Below, one piece after another: positions 1-6,228 of a stretch of DNA of 6,228 bases (positions are counted from its first letter, which is position 1; every line of letters begins with the position of its first letter). The stretch is taken from the NCBI GenBank assembly GCA_025351555.1, contig JANXVS010000314.1, forward strand, positions 1 to 6,228, given 5' to 3'. Both the position numbers and the translations under genes were made by a program. The DNA comes from Pseudomonadota bacterium. GTDB lineage: Bacteria; Pseudomonadota; Gammaproteobacteria; Xanthomonadales; Rhodanobacteraceae. The notes below the pieces were generated by a model. That model saw nothing but the letters and a program-made list of their open reading frames with translations. It was not told where the DNA came from and did no database searches.

Positions 1-299
1 CAAGCGACTCCCACAGCGGCAGCAGTGGTTTCCTTGCCCTGCCCGGTGACGAGTACGTGATCGAACTGACGCACGCTGCGAGCGAAAACGGGTTGTCTGC
101 GCCGGCGCCGCCACGCGGCAACGTGTATGAATTGCATTTACGCCAGAACGGCGCCGACGTGTGGCTGCTGGTCTGGGGCAGTTTTGTAGACGTGTCGGCG
201 GCGCGCGCGGCACGCGGCGAATTGCCCGCCAACGCGCACGCCGGCTGGCCACGCCGCATTGCACCGCTGCAAGCTGAAATGCGCCGCGCGCAGGAATAA
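1..299 (+). CDS. SPOR domain-containing protein, C-terminal part (5' end outside the window)
   Basis: The reading frame is open from the left edge (first full codon at base 3) to the TAA at 297-299, giving 98 visible residues. A GTG at 57 could be read as a start, but the frame continues upstream without a stop and the domain begins before it, so this is the tail of a longer protein. The visible part resembles a SPOR domain, the roughly 70-residue fold that binds denuded septal peptidoglycan: a first strand (EYVIELTHA), an asparagine/glycine turn, then VWLLVWGSFVDVSAARAA, an LPA stretch, and the closing WPRRIAPLQAEMRR typical of DamX-like proteins. The part before the domain is short and Ser/Gly-rich (SDSHSGSSG), as in the linkers that precede SPOR domains. 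hemE starts 6 bp after the stop, so co-transcription is likely. In related bacteria aroK and aroB often lie upstream of such a gene, but they are not visible here. The SPOR call rests on pattern recognition; the full length and any membrane anchor are unknown. Confidence 0.82.
   Translation, partial: SDSHSGSSGFLALPGDEYVIELTHAASENGLSAPAPPRGNVYELHLRQNGADVWLLVWGSFVDVSAARAARGELPANAHAGWPRRIAPLQAEMRRAQE
292..295 (+). promoter_or_regulatory. Ribosome binding site for hemE overlapping the end of the upstream gene
   Basis: AGGA lies 10 bases before the hemE ATG and inside the last codons of the SPOR gene. It is a short, modest Shine-Dalgarno match. Its position suggests that hemE is translated from the same transcript as the upstream gene, with ribosomes ending at 299 and starting at 306. 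Confidence 0.5.
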
Positions 300-305
300 A
301 ACCCC

Positions 306-1361
306 ATGAACGATCACCGCTTTCTTCGCGCCCTGCGGCGCGAACCCGTCGACTGCACACCAGTCTGGATCATGCGCCAGGCCGGGCGCTATCTACCGGA
401 ATATCGCGCCACCCGCGCGAAGGCCGGCAGTTTTGTGAATTTGTGTAAAACGCCGCAACTTGCCTGCGAAGTCACTTTGCAACCGCTTGCGCGCTTTCCG
501 CTGGATGCTGCGATCCTGTTCTCGGACATTCTCACCATTCCCGATGCGATGGGCCTTGGCTTGTCGGTCGAGGAAGGCGAAGGCCCGCGCTTGGCGCACC
601 CCGTGCGCACACGCGAGGACATCGACAAACTCGGTGTGCCGGATCCGGAAACCGATCTGCGCTACGTGATGGACGCCGTGCGCCTGATCCGGCGTGAATT
701 GAACGACCAGGTACCCCTGATCGGTTTCGCCGGCAGTCCGTGGACGCTCGCCTGCTACATGATCGAAGGCGCCGGCTCATCGAGCTTCGCGCGCCCGAAG
801 GCACTGGCCTGGGATGATCCGCAAACGATGCACAAGTTGCTCGACGTCATCGCACGCTCGGTTGCCGCCTATCTTGCTGCGCAAGCCGCCGCCGGTGCGC
901 AGGCACTGATGGTATTCGACACCTGGGGTGGCCTGCTCGCGCCGGAAATGTTCCGCGAATTCTCGTTGCGCTACTTGTCCCAGATTGCGCAAATGCTACA
1001 AAGCGACAATGTTGCACGCGACGTGCCGCTGATCCTGTTCAGCAAAGGCGCAAACGGTCACCTCGAAGCACTCGCCGACACCGGCTGCGCCGCGTTGGGT
1101 CTGGACTGGACGATTGCGCTCGGCGACGCCCGCGCCCGTGTCGGCAACCGCGTCGCGCTGCAAGGCAATCTCGATCCCGCGGTGCTGCATGCCAGCCCCG
1201 ACGCAATTCGCGCCGAGGTGAAAAAAGCGCTGGCGAGTTTCGGCCCACATCCGGGACATGTATTCAATCTGGGGCATGGGATTACGCCGGAGGTGAATCC
1301 GGATAACCTCGGTGTGTTGATTGAGGCGGTGCATGAGCAAAGCTTTTGTAGGGTGGGTTAG
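306..1361 (+). CDS. hemE: Uroporphyrinogen decarboxylase
   Basis: HemE removes four acetate carboxyl groups from uroporphyrinogen III to give coproporphyrinogen III, a cofactor-free cytoplasmic step of haem synthesis. The 351 residues match the usual family length (about 350) and cover the whole TIM-barrel. Both family signatures are present: [14 protein letters not shown] at residues 21-34 (Arg24 and Arg28 bind substrate carboxylates) and [16 protein letters not shown] at 140-155. The catalytic aspartate is Asp74 in FSDIL, corresponding to human Asp86. Tyr151 and His324 (NLGHGI) correspond to human Tyr164 and His339, and FDTWGG at 204-209 is the conserved loop. The ATG at 306 gives the standard N-terminus just before the RQAGRY signature. 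The gene follows the SPOR gene by 6 bp, probably in one operon. The C-terminus is odd: the final residues (SFCRVG) and the TAG stop are encoded by the head of a REP-like repeat, replacing the usual family tail after AVH. No catalytic residue is affected, so the enzyme should be active. Confidence 0.98.
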   Translation: MNDHRFLRALRREPVDCTPVWIMRQAGRYLPEYRATRAKAGSFVNLCKTPQLACEVTLQPLARFPLDAAILFSDILTIPDAMGLGLSVEEGEGPRLAHPVRTREDIDKLGVPDPETDLRYVMDAVRLIRRELNDQVPLIGFAGSPWTLACYMIEGAGSSSFARPKALAWDDPQTMHKLLDVIARSVAAYLAAQAAAGAQALMVFDTWGGLLAPEMFREFSLRYLSQIAQMLQSDNVARDVPLILFSKGANGHLEALADTGCAALGLDWTIALGDARARVGNRVALQGNLDPAVLHASPDAIRAEVKKALASFGPHPGHVFNLGHGITPEVNPDNLGVLIEAVHEQSFCRVG

Positions 1362-1383
1362 CCGCGCAGCGGCGTAACCCACC
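1348..1383 (+). repeat. REP-like palindromic element, forward copy
   Basis: The element starts with GTAG at 1348-1351, the tetranucleotide that heads REP sequences mobilised by RAYT (TnpA-REP) transposases. A strong imperfect hairpin follows. GGTGGGTTA (1352-1360) pairs perfectly with TAACCCACC (1375-1383). Inside it GCCGC (1361-1365) pairs with GCGGC (1369-1373) around a GCA loop, with one bulged G at 1374. The element overlaps the last codons and the stop of hemE. There is no T-run after the hairpin, so it is not a canonical intrinsic terminator, although it may stabilise the mRNA 3' end. No RAYT gene is present in the window. Assignment to the REP class rests on the GTAG head and palindrome; genomic copy number was not checked. 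Confidence 0.8.
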
Positions 1384-1395
1384 GAATCCGTGACT

Positions 1396-1460
1396 GGTGG
1401 GTTGACCAGCTTTGCTGTTGAAAGCCGCGTCTGCGGCGCTAACCCACCCTGTTTCGCTAC
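1396..1460 (-). repeat. REP-like palindromic element, inverted and longer copy
   Basis: Read on the minus strand, this copy begins with GTAG (1460-1457), then a 6-base insert, then AGGGTGGGTTAGC (1450-1438). That 13-base string is also found at 1350-1362 in the forward copy. The outer arms AACCCACC (1441-1448) and GGTGGGTT (1396-1403) pair perfectly. Between them GCCGC (1424-1428) and GCGGC (1433-1437) form an inner hairpin with a 4-base loop, leaving an asymmetric stretch with a small AGC-TTT-GCT hairpin at 1409-1417. With the forward copy it forms a head-out inverted pair like a BIME. The GTAG contains the TAG stop of the minus-strand sensor kinase. The inner arms of the two copies (1376-1383 and 1396-1403) can also pair across a 12-base spacer, so alternative folds exist. 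Confidence 0.75.
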
Positions 1461-4400
1461 GTCAGCGCCTTCGCTATGACCCCCGCCAGCATCTGCCCCG
1501 TCACCGGCTTGCGCAGAAACGCATCCATGCCGGCAGCGCGGCACAACGCTTCTTCGTCGCCAACGGAACGCGCGCTGATGCCAATCAGCGGCATGCGCGC
1601 TTTTCCATTTTTTGCCTCGCGCGTGCGCAACATGCGCGCGAGGGCGAAGCCGTCGAGACCGGGCAGGTCGAGATCGAGCAAGGCGGCATCGTAAGCCGTC
1701 GTTTCGAGTTCGGCGAGTGCCGCGAGTCCATGGACGACGTGGGCGACGCAATGCCCTTGCGCCTGCAGCAGACCGGTGATGACTGCGGCGACGGTGGCGT
1801 CGTCTTCCACCAGCAGGAGCCGCCGCGCAACAACCGTAGCATCGGCTGGTGGTGACAATGATGCATTTTCCACATTTTCATCCATGGCGATTTCGCGCAA
1901 TGGCAGTGTCACCCGAAACGTGCTGCCGACACCAGGCGTGCTGTCGAGCGCAATTTGCCCTCCCATGCGCGCCACGAGCTCGCGGCAGATCGCGAGCCCC
2001 AAGCCGCTGCTGCCGTGACGCTGCGGGCCATCGGCCTGTTCGAAGCGCTGGAACAGTCGGACGCGTGTTTCTTCGGCAATACCGGGGCCGCTGTCGCACA
2101 CACTGATTTGCGTGTTGCCGCCTTTTCCTCTTTCGAGCGCGATGGCAACACCGCCGCGCTCGGTAAACTTTATCGCATTGTTCACAAGGTTCAAAAGTAC
2201 CTGCTTGATGCGCAGCGCATCGCCGCGTACCCAACGCGGCGCATCGGTCGCAATATGCACGCTGCAATCCAGACTTTTCACCTGCGCCAGCGGTCGCGCC
2301 AAGGCCTCGATTTCGCCCACCAGCGCGTACATATCTACTACCGAATCTTCCAGCTGCAGCTTTCCGGCTTCGATTCGCGCCAGATCCAGCGAGTCGTTGA
2401 CCAAGCGCAACATCATGCGGCCAGAACTTTGGATTGCGTCGGCATAGCCGCGTTGCGCCGAATTCAGCGGCGTGCGCAGCAGCAGTTCGGTCATGCCGAG
2501 CACGCCGGTCATCGGCGTACGGATCTCGTGGCCCATCGTCGCCAGAAAATCGGACTTGGCCGCGCTCGCGGCTTCGGCAAATCCGCGCTGCTGCTCGGCC
2601 AGCTCGAACGCATGTCGGCGCTTGATGCGCGTGCGATAGGCGCGGAATACGAGCAGCAGGGCGATCAGGATCATGGCGCTGTAAGCCGCATAAGCCAGCG
2701 GCGTTCGCCACGGTGGCCACGCGACGTGCAGGCGCAGTGGCACGATTGGTTCGCTCCATGTACCGCCCGGACCGGCCGCGCGCAGCTTCAGACGATAGTT
2801 GCCGGGCGGCAACTGCGAAAATTCGCGATCGCCACGATTGCCCGTATCCAGCCATTCGCGCTCGAAACCGTCGAGCTTCCATTGATAGCGATTGGCCGCC
2901 GGATTGGCGTAACTGAGCGCACGCGCCGCGATGCGCAAATCGCGATCATTCCAGTTCAGTGCAATCTCGCCTGCCCTCGGATCGAACGCCAGATCGTGGC
3001 CGTCGCGACGCAAGGTGATGCTTTCCACTACCAGCGGCGGCGCTTGCGCATTGTCCACAATGTGCGCGGGGTTAAAGCCGACGATGCCGGCCAGAGTGCC
3101 GCCGAATATCGCGCCGTCCGTGCCTTGCAACAGCGGCAAGCGGTTGAACTCAGCACTGGCCAGCCCATCGCGGGTGCCGAACAGACGGATCGCCCGCGTC
3201 GCGGGATTCACGCGCCACAGACCGCGCCCACTGCTGACCCAGACCGCACCGGTGACATCCACGCGCATGCCGCCGGCGGTCAACGTCGGCCAGCCATCAG
3301 CCGCATCGAAATGCTCGATCGGCTTCAGTGCATCGCGCGCGTAGGCGTAGTGCGTCAGCGTGCCGAGCGTGTGCAGCCACAGCGAGCCATCGGCGGCGAA
3401 AGCAAAGCCGAGCACGCGCTGCGCCGACGCACCTGACACCGGTGCGAAACGATGGGTTGCGCTATCCAAGCGATCCAGCCCTGCAGCGCTGGCGGCCAGC
3501 AAAGCTCCGGCGGGATCGAACCCGATCTGGCCAATATCGGCGCTGCGCAAGCCGGCGTTTTCGTCGAAGTGCTGGACGGCAAACGTCGTCGGATCGATAC
3601 GATGCACGCCGCTGCCATTGGCGCTGGCCCAGATCGCACCGGCACTGTCCTGCAGCAGCAGATCGATTGTGCCGGGCGCCAGTGCGTCCGCGCGCGCCGC
3701 ATCGACTGGCACATCGGTAAATTTTCCACTTTGCAATTCGTATACGCGCAGGCCATGAGCATGCCCGACCCACAGCCGGCCGGCAGTGTCTGGCAGTACC
3801 GACCACAGCGCCTTTTCCGGCGCGCCCCAACGTTCGGCGTAGCGTTCGACGCGACCACTGCCCGGATCGAGCCGGTCGATGCCGCCATCCAGATTCACCG
3901 ACCACACGCCGCCTTGCGCGTCCGTTGCCAGACCCTGCACGCGGTTTTCGCTCAGACTGGCCGCATTGCCGGGATCGTGACGGAACGCCGCGAAGTTGCG
4001 CCACTGCGGCGGTAACTGCGCCAGGCCGCCGTCGGTGGTGGCGAACCATAGCCCTTCCTCGCGATCGCGCAAGGCATCAAACACTTTCTTTCCGGGCAGG
4101 CTGCCGGGCACAGCGGCGTTTTCCGTATAGACGTCCAGATGGCCATCTTGTCCGAGCCGATCGAGTCCTTGCCGGGTTGCTATCCATGTTGCTTTCCCAC
4201 TGCCGCTGGCCAGTCCGTAGATGACCTTGTCGCTCAGCGCGGTGTCGGCAATCACGCTCGCGTGCAAGTGCGCGTCGACCCGCAACAGGCCACGGCGGCT
4301 GCCGACGAGCATGGCGTCGCCGGACTCCAGGAATACTGCCGCGTTTATGCCAGCGGAGCCGGGCACAGCGGCTAGATCGACATGGCGAAAATGGCCGTCG

Positions 4401-5026
4401 GCGCCGACCACGTCGATGCCTGCATCGCTACCGACCCACAACTTGCCAGCGCCATCGCCGTGCAGCGCAAGCACGTTGTCGGAAACCAGGCTCGCCGGAT
4501 TCGCGGGATCGTGGCGAAAGTGGTCAAATCCACTCATATCCGGCGCGAGTCGCTGCAGGCCGGCGGCGTAGGCGCCCACCCAGATCGCGCCACTGCCATC
4601 CTGACCGATCGCCCAGACATCGTCGCCGCCGAGACTGGTGGCAGCGTTGGCGTCGTGGCGGAAATGCCGGAAGTCGGTGCGGCGTGCATCGAGCAGATTC
4701 AATCCTGCGTCTTCGCCACCGCACCAGATGCGATTGTCGCGATCGACGAACAACGCCGTGACGTCGTTCCCCGACAGCGAGGCTGGATCGGCAGCATCGT
4801 GCCGATAAACACGAAAGCCGACACCGTCGTAGCGCGCCAGACCGTCGGCGGTGCCGATCCAAATATAGCCCTCGCGATCCTGCGCCAGCTTCCACACCGT
4901 GCTCGATGGCAAGCCGTCGGCCGCGCCCAGATTGTGGAAAAACGGTTGCGTGGCAAGCGCTTCATCATGCGCGGGTGCGGGCGCAGACGCGACCATCGCA
5001 ACCACCGCGAGCAGACTCGTCCACAT
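1457..5026 (-). CDS. Hybrid sensor histidine kinase/response regulator with two-component-regulator propeller (Reg_prop, Y_Y_Y, HisKA, HATPase_c, REC)
   Basis: This inner-membrane hybrid kinase has a large periplasmic sensor and a cytoplasmic phosphorelay; its ligand is unknown. A hydrophobic N-terminus (residues 1-19, ending APAHDE) looks like a signal peptide. Residues about 24-655 hold 14 W-(I/V)-G-x-x-x-G-L-x-R-type blades (for example IWIGTADGLARYD at 55-67 and LWVGHAHGLRVYE at 418-430), enough for two seven-bladed propellers. A recurrent linker of the form FRHDxxNxxSL occurs near 75, 122, 170 and 348. A Y_Y_Y domain (about 704-768, with YQWKLDGFEREW and LPPGNYRLKLRA) precedes one transmembrane helix (about 775-797). 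Next come HisKA with phospho-acceptor His833 in MGHEIRTPM, and HATPase with an N box around Asn950 (NLVNNAIKFT), G1 DSGPGI 978-983, F box near 991-999 and G2 GSSGLGLAI 1005-1013. A receiver domain ends the protein, with acidic pair Asp1075/Asp1076, phospho-acceptor Asp1118, Ser1151 and Lys1173. All catalytic residues are intact. There is no AraC-type DNA-binding domain, unlike the Bacteroidetes relatives, so the output must pass to another protein. The start is supported by the AGGGAG site 6 bases upstream. Confidence 0.96.
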   Translation of the reverse strand: MWTSLLAVVAMVASAPAPAHDEALATQPFFHNLGAADGLPSSTVWKLAQDREGYIWIGTADGLARYDGVGFRVYRHDAADPASLSGNDVTALFVDRDNRIWCGGEDAGLNLLDARRTDFRHFRHDANAATSLGGDDVWAIGQDGSGAIWVGAYAAGLQRLAPDMSGFDHFRHDPANPASLVSDNVLALHGDGAGKLWVGSDAGIDVVGADGHFRHVDLAAVPGSAGINAAVFLESGDAMLVGSRRGLLRVDAHLHASVIADTALSDKVIYGLASGSGKATWIATRQGLDRLGQDGHLDVYTENAAVPGSLPGKKVFDALRDREEGLWFATTDGGLAQLPPQWRNFAAFRHDPGNAASLSENRVQGLATDAQGGVWSVNLDGGIDRLDPGSGRVERYAERWGAPEKALWSVLPDTAGRLWVGHAHGLRVYELQSGKFTDVPVDAARADALAPGTIDLLLQDSAGAIWASANGSGVHRIDPTTFAVQHFDENAGLRSADIGQIGFDPAGALLAASAAGLDRLDSATHRFAPVSGASAQRVLGFAFAADGSLWLHTLGTLTHYAYARDALKPIEHFDAADGWPTLTAGGMRVDVTGAVWVSSGRGLWRVNPATRAIRLFGTRDGLASAEFNRLPLLQGTDGAIFGGTLAGIVGFNPAHIVDNAQAPPLVVESITLRRDGHDLAFDPRAGEIALNWNDRDLRIAARALSYANPAANRYQWKLDGFEREWLDTGNRGDREFSQLPPGNYRLKLRAAGPGGTWSEPIVPLRLHVAWPPWRTPLAYAAYSAMILIALLLVFRAYRTRIKRRHAFELAEQQRGFAEAASAAKSDFLATMGHEIRTPMTGVLGMTELLLRTPLNSAQRGYADAIQSSGRMMLRLVNDSLDLARIEAGKLQLEDSVVDMYALVGEIEALARPLAQVKSLDCSVHIATDAPRWVRGDALRIKQVLLNLVNNAIKFTERGGVAIALERGKGGNTQISVCDSGPGIAEETRVRLFQRFEQADGPQRHGSSGLGLAICRELVARMGGQIALDSTPGVGSTFRVTLPLREIAMDENVENASLSPPADATVVARRLLLVEDDATVAAVITGLLQAQGHCVAHVVHGLAALAELETTAYDAALLDLDLPGLDGFALARMLRTREAKNGKARMPLIGISARSVGDEEALCRAAGMDAFLRKPVTGQMLAGVIAKALT

Positions 5027-5032
5027 GACGCG

Positions 5033-5038
5033 CTCCCT
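5033..5038 (-). promoter_or_regulatory. Ribosome binding site of the hybrid sensor kinase
   Basis: On the minus strand AGGGAG lies 6 bases before the ATG at 5026-5024, a near-consensus Shine-Dalgarno sequence at good spacing. It fixes the start at 5026. The protein then begins directly with a hydrophobic signal-like segment. The in-frame codons just upstream (reading WGKLRERV) contain no start codon. Confidence 0.75.
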
Positions 5039-5083
5039 GAGCTTTCCCCACGACGATGATGCCAGAGTTGTGCGCGGCTACGG

Positions 5084-5089
5084 TAGAAT
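5084..5089 (+). promoter_or_regulatory. Putative -10 element for a (near-)leaderless GTPase transcript
   Basis: TAGAAT differs from the sigma70 consensus TATAAT at one position. Its last base is 9 nt before the ATG at 5098, so the expected transcription start (about 6-8 nt downstream) falls on or next to the start codon. No Shine-Dalgarno sequence is visible before this ATG, which fits leaderless translation. No convincing -35 hexamer is seen at 16-18 bp spacing, so the call is tentative. Confidence 0.45.
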
Positions 5090-5090
5090 C

Positions 5091-5102
5091 GGCATGCATG
5101 CC
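5091..5102. promoter_or_regulatory. Perfect 12-bp palindrome over the GTPase start codon
   Basis: GGCATGCATGCC is a perfect inverted repeat that covers the ATG at 5098 and the predicted transcription start. It does not extend further (C on the left, A on the right). It could be a small operator in the divergent intergenic region, but a chance palindrome created by the ATGCATG start context is equally possible. No regulator family is recognised. Confidence 0.25.
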
Positions 5103-6228
5103 AACCGCTTCGCGCCCCTTGCGCCTGTTGATCTTCGCCGTGCTTGCGCTCGCGGCTGCGGCGCTGTTGTGGGTGCTGTTCGGGACGTTGCGCAGCGCGA
5201 TCGCGTTGTGGCGGGACTTGCGCGATCTGCCGGGCTGGATGGAAATCGCCATTGCCGCCATCGTCCTCGTCATCGCATTTGCACTGGCCTGGATCGGCTG
5301 GCGCATTTTGCGTCCACGGTCGCGCAGACCGCCGCCCGTGGCGGCGCCGACACGCGCGCAAGTCGATCAGCGCGTCGCGCGATTGAACGAGCGACGCGTC
5401 GATACCGCCACGCTGCAGGCAGAACTCGAGGAACTTGATCGCCGCGCGCACAGCGAGGAACTCTACGTCGCGGTGTTTGGCGAGATCAGTGCCGGCAAGT
5501 CGAGTCTGATACGCGCGTTTGTGCCTGATGCCACGGCGCAGGCCGATGTGCTCGGCGGTACCACGCGCGCCGTCACTCACTATCAGGGAGCGCTCGGCGA
5601 CACGGCACTGATTTTCGCCGACGTGCCCGGCACGCATGAGGTTTCCGGCGCCGTGCGCGAACAATTGGCGCGCGACGAGGCGCTGCGTGCACACGTCGTG
5701 CTCTACGTATGCGCCAGCGACCTCACCCGCGATCAGGATGCCGAACTGCGCTGGCTGCGCGGCTTCGGCAAACCGTTGCTGCTGGTACTGAACAAGGGCG
5801 ATCAGTTTTCCGACATTGAACGCGCCGCATTGGAAAACGCGCTGCGCGAACACTATCGCGATGTGACCGACGCGCAACTTGTGGTCAGCGCGGGAGGCAG
5901 TGAAACTTTCGGGCGCCAGTTGGCCGATGGCCGCCGCGAACAGGTGCGGCGCGAACGCGTGCCGGATGTGACAGCGTTGCGCGCTTGGCTCGATCGCCTG
6001 GCCAAGCGCGGCGCGGGCGCATTCGAGCCGGCACGCGAAGCGGCAGTACTCACCGCGGTCGGTGCCCGTGCCGACACGCTGGAAAGCGCCGTACGCGAAC
6101 GCGAAGCCGAGGCAATTGTCGCAAAGTATACAAAGCGTGCGGTCGTCGGCGCGATGGCTGCGGTGCTGCCGGGCAGTGATCTTGTGATCCAGGGCGTGCT
6201 CGCCACCGCGCTGATTCGCGAACTCGGG
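5098..6228 (+). CDS. Membrane-anchored GTPase with DUF697-like C-terminus (3' end outside the window)
   Basis: The frame runs open from the ATG at 5098 to the right edge, giving 377 residues without a stop. Two hydrophobic helices (about residues 8-29 and 48-68), separated by a charged stretch, form an N-terminal membrane hairpin. A proline/arginine-rich segment follows (72-85), then a charged, probably helical stretch up to about 118. A GTPase domain follows: Walker A/G1 GEISAGKS at 128-135, candidate G2 Thr155/Thr156 in LGGTTRAVT, G3 DVPG at 175-178, G4 NKGD at 232-235 and a possible G5 SAGG at 264-267. It resembles Era/HSR1-type GTPases. After a helical region comes KRAVVGAMAAVLPGSDLVIQ, typical of DUF697 (YcjF-like) membrane-associated regions, which the window edge cuts. 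Its role is not known from sequence; GTP-dependent action at the inner membrane is inferred. The gene is divergent from the kinase, 71 bp apart. An in-frame ATG at 5059 would add 13 residues but has no ribosome binding site and lies upstream of the likely -10. Confidence 0.9.
   Translation, partial: MPTASRPLRLLIFAVLALAAAALLWVLFGTLRSAIALWRDLRDLPGWMEIAIAAIVLVIAFALAWIGWRILRPRSRRPPPVAAPTRAQVDQRVARLNERRVDTATLQAELEELDRRAHSEELYVAVFGEISAGKSSLIRAFVPDATAQADVLGGTTRAVTHYQGALGDTALIFADVPGTHEVSGAVREQLARDEALRAHVVLYVCASDLTRDQDAELRWLRGFGKPLLLVLNKGDQFSDIERAALENALREHYRDVTDAQLVVSAGGSETFGRQLADGRREQVRRERVPDVTALRAWLDRLAKRGAGAFEPAREAAVLTAVGARADTLESAVREREAEAIVAKYTKRAVVGAMAAVLPGSDLVIQGVLATALIRELG

Noticed and set aside
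57..299. An 80-residue gene starting at GTG 57
   Set aside because: The frame is open to the left edge and the first SPOR strand begins before or at this codon, so it is the tail of a longer protein.
1352..1383. Canonical rho-independent terminator after hemE
   Set aside because: The hairpin is strong but is followed by GAATCCG rather than a T-run, and the GTAG-headed inverted pair is better explained as a REP element. A termination role remains possible but is not called.
996..1751. 251-codon minus-strand open frame across the hemE 3' end and the REP pair
   Set aside because: It is antisense to hemE, overlaps the kinase 3' end in another frame and is rich in Arg. Passing through a palindromic repeat without a stop is not evidence of coding.
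1955..3436. 493-codon plus-strand open frame opposite the sensor kinase
   Set aside because: It lies entirely antisense to the well-supported kinase/propeller coding region. Its composition is rich in Arg, Gln, Ala and His, as expected for the complement of GC-rich codons. It shows no recognisable domain or ribosome binding site.
5059..5061. Upstream in-frame ATG as the GTPase start
   Set aside because: It would add 13 residues (MPELCAATVESAC) with no ribosome binding site and lies upstream of the likely -10 element. The ATG at 5098 directly precedes the membrane segment.
5027..5104. Sigma70 promoter for the sensor kinase on the minus strand, using TTGGCA (5104-5099) as -35
   Set aside because: No acceptable -10 hexamer is found 16-18 bp downstream (GTAGCC, TAGCCG and CGTAGC are poor matches).
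4699..5877. 392-codon minus-strand open frame spanning the GTPase, the intergenic gap and the kinase N-terminus
   Set aside because: It overlaps two genes with clear motifs, crosses the divergent promoter region, and shows no domain. It is a shadow of GC-rich coding sequence.

Overview
The window is a GC-rich, densely coded chromosomal segment. It carries four protein genes and one compact repeat element: a partial SPOR-domain protein (+), complete hemE (+), a complete 1189-residue hybrid sensor kinase (-), and a partial membrane-anchored GTPase (+). The protein types, the SPOR gene directly before hemE, and the palindromic GTAG...GGTGGGTTAG repeat together suggest a gammaproteobacterium of the Lysobacterales (Xanthomonadales), probably near Rhodanobacteraceae. 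That assignment is an inference from gene content and general knowledge; no database search was possible.

Layout. Bases 1-299 hold the C-terminal end of a SPOR-domain protein. Six bases later hemE (306-1361) begins on the same strand, so the two look like the end of one operon. Next comes a short convergent intergenic region (1362-1456) filled by two inverted REP-like palindromes (1348-1460). The stop codons of both flanking genes lie inside the repeat. The large minus-strand gene (5026 to 1457) encodes a periplasmic two-component-regulator propeller sensor: signal peptide, 14 propeller blades, Y_Y_Y domain, one transmembrane helix, HisKA, HATPase and receiver domain. After a 71-bp divergent intergenic region, a plus-strand gene (5098 to the right edge) encodes a GTPase with two N-terminal membrane helices and the start of a C-terminal DUF697-like region.

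Function. HemE makes coproporphyrinogen III for haem synthesis. The SPOR protein probably binds septal peptidoglycan. The hybrid kinase senses an unknown periplasmic ligand, and its output partner is not visible here. The GTPase probably acts at the inner membrane. Nothing ties the four into one pathway; this reads as ordinary core genome. The most notable feature is how the REP pair supplies the ends of two convergent genes. I do not see a new multi-gene system in this window.
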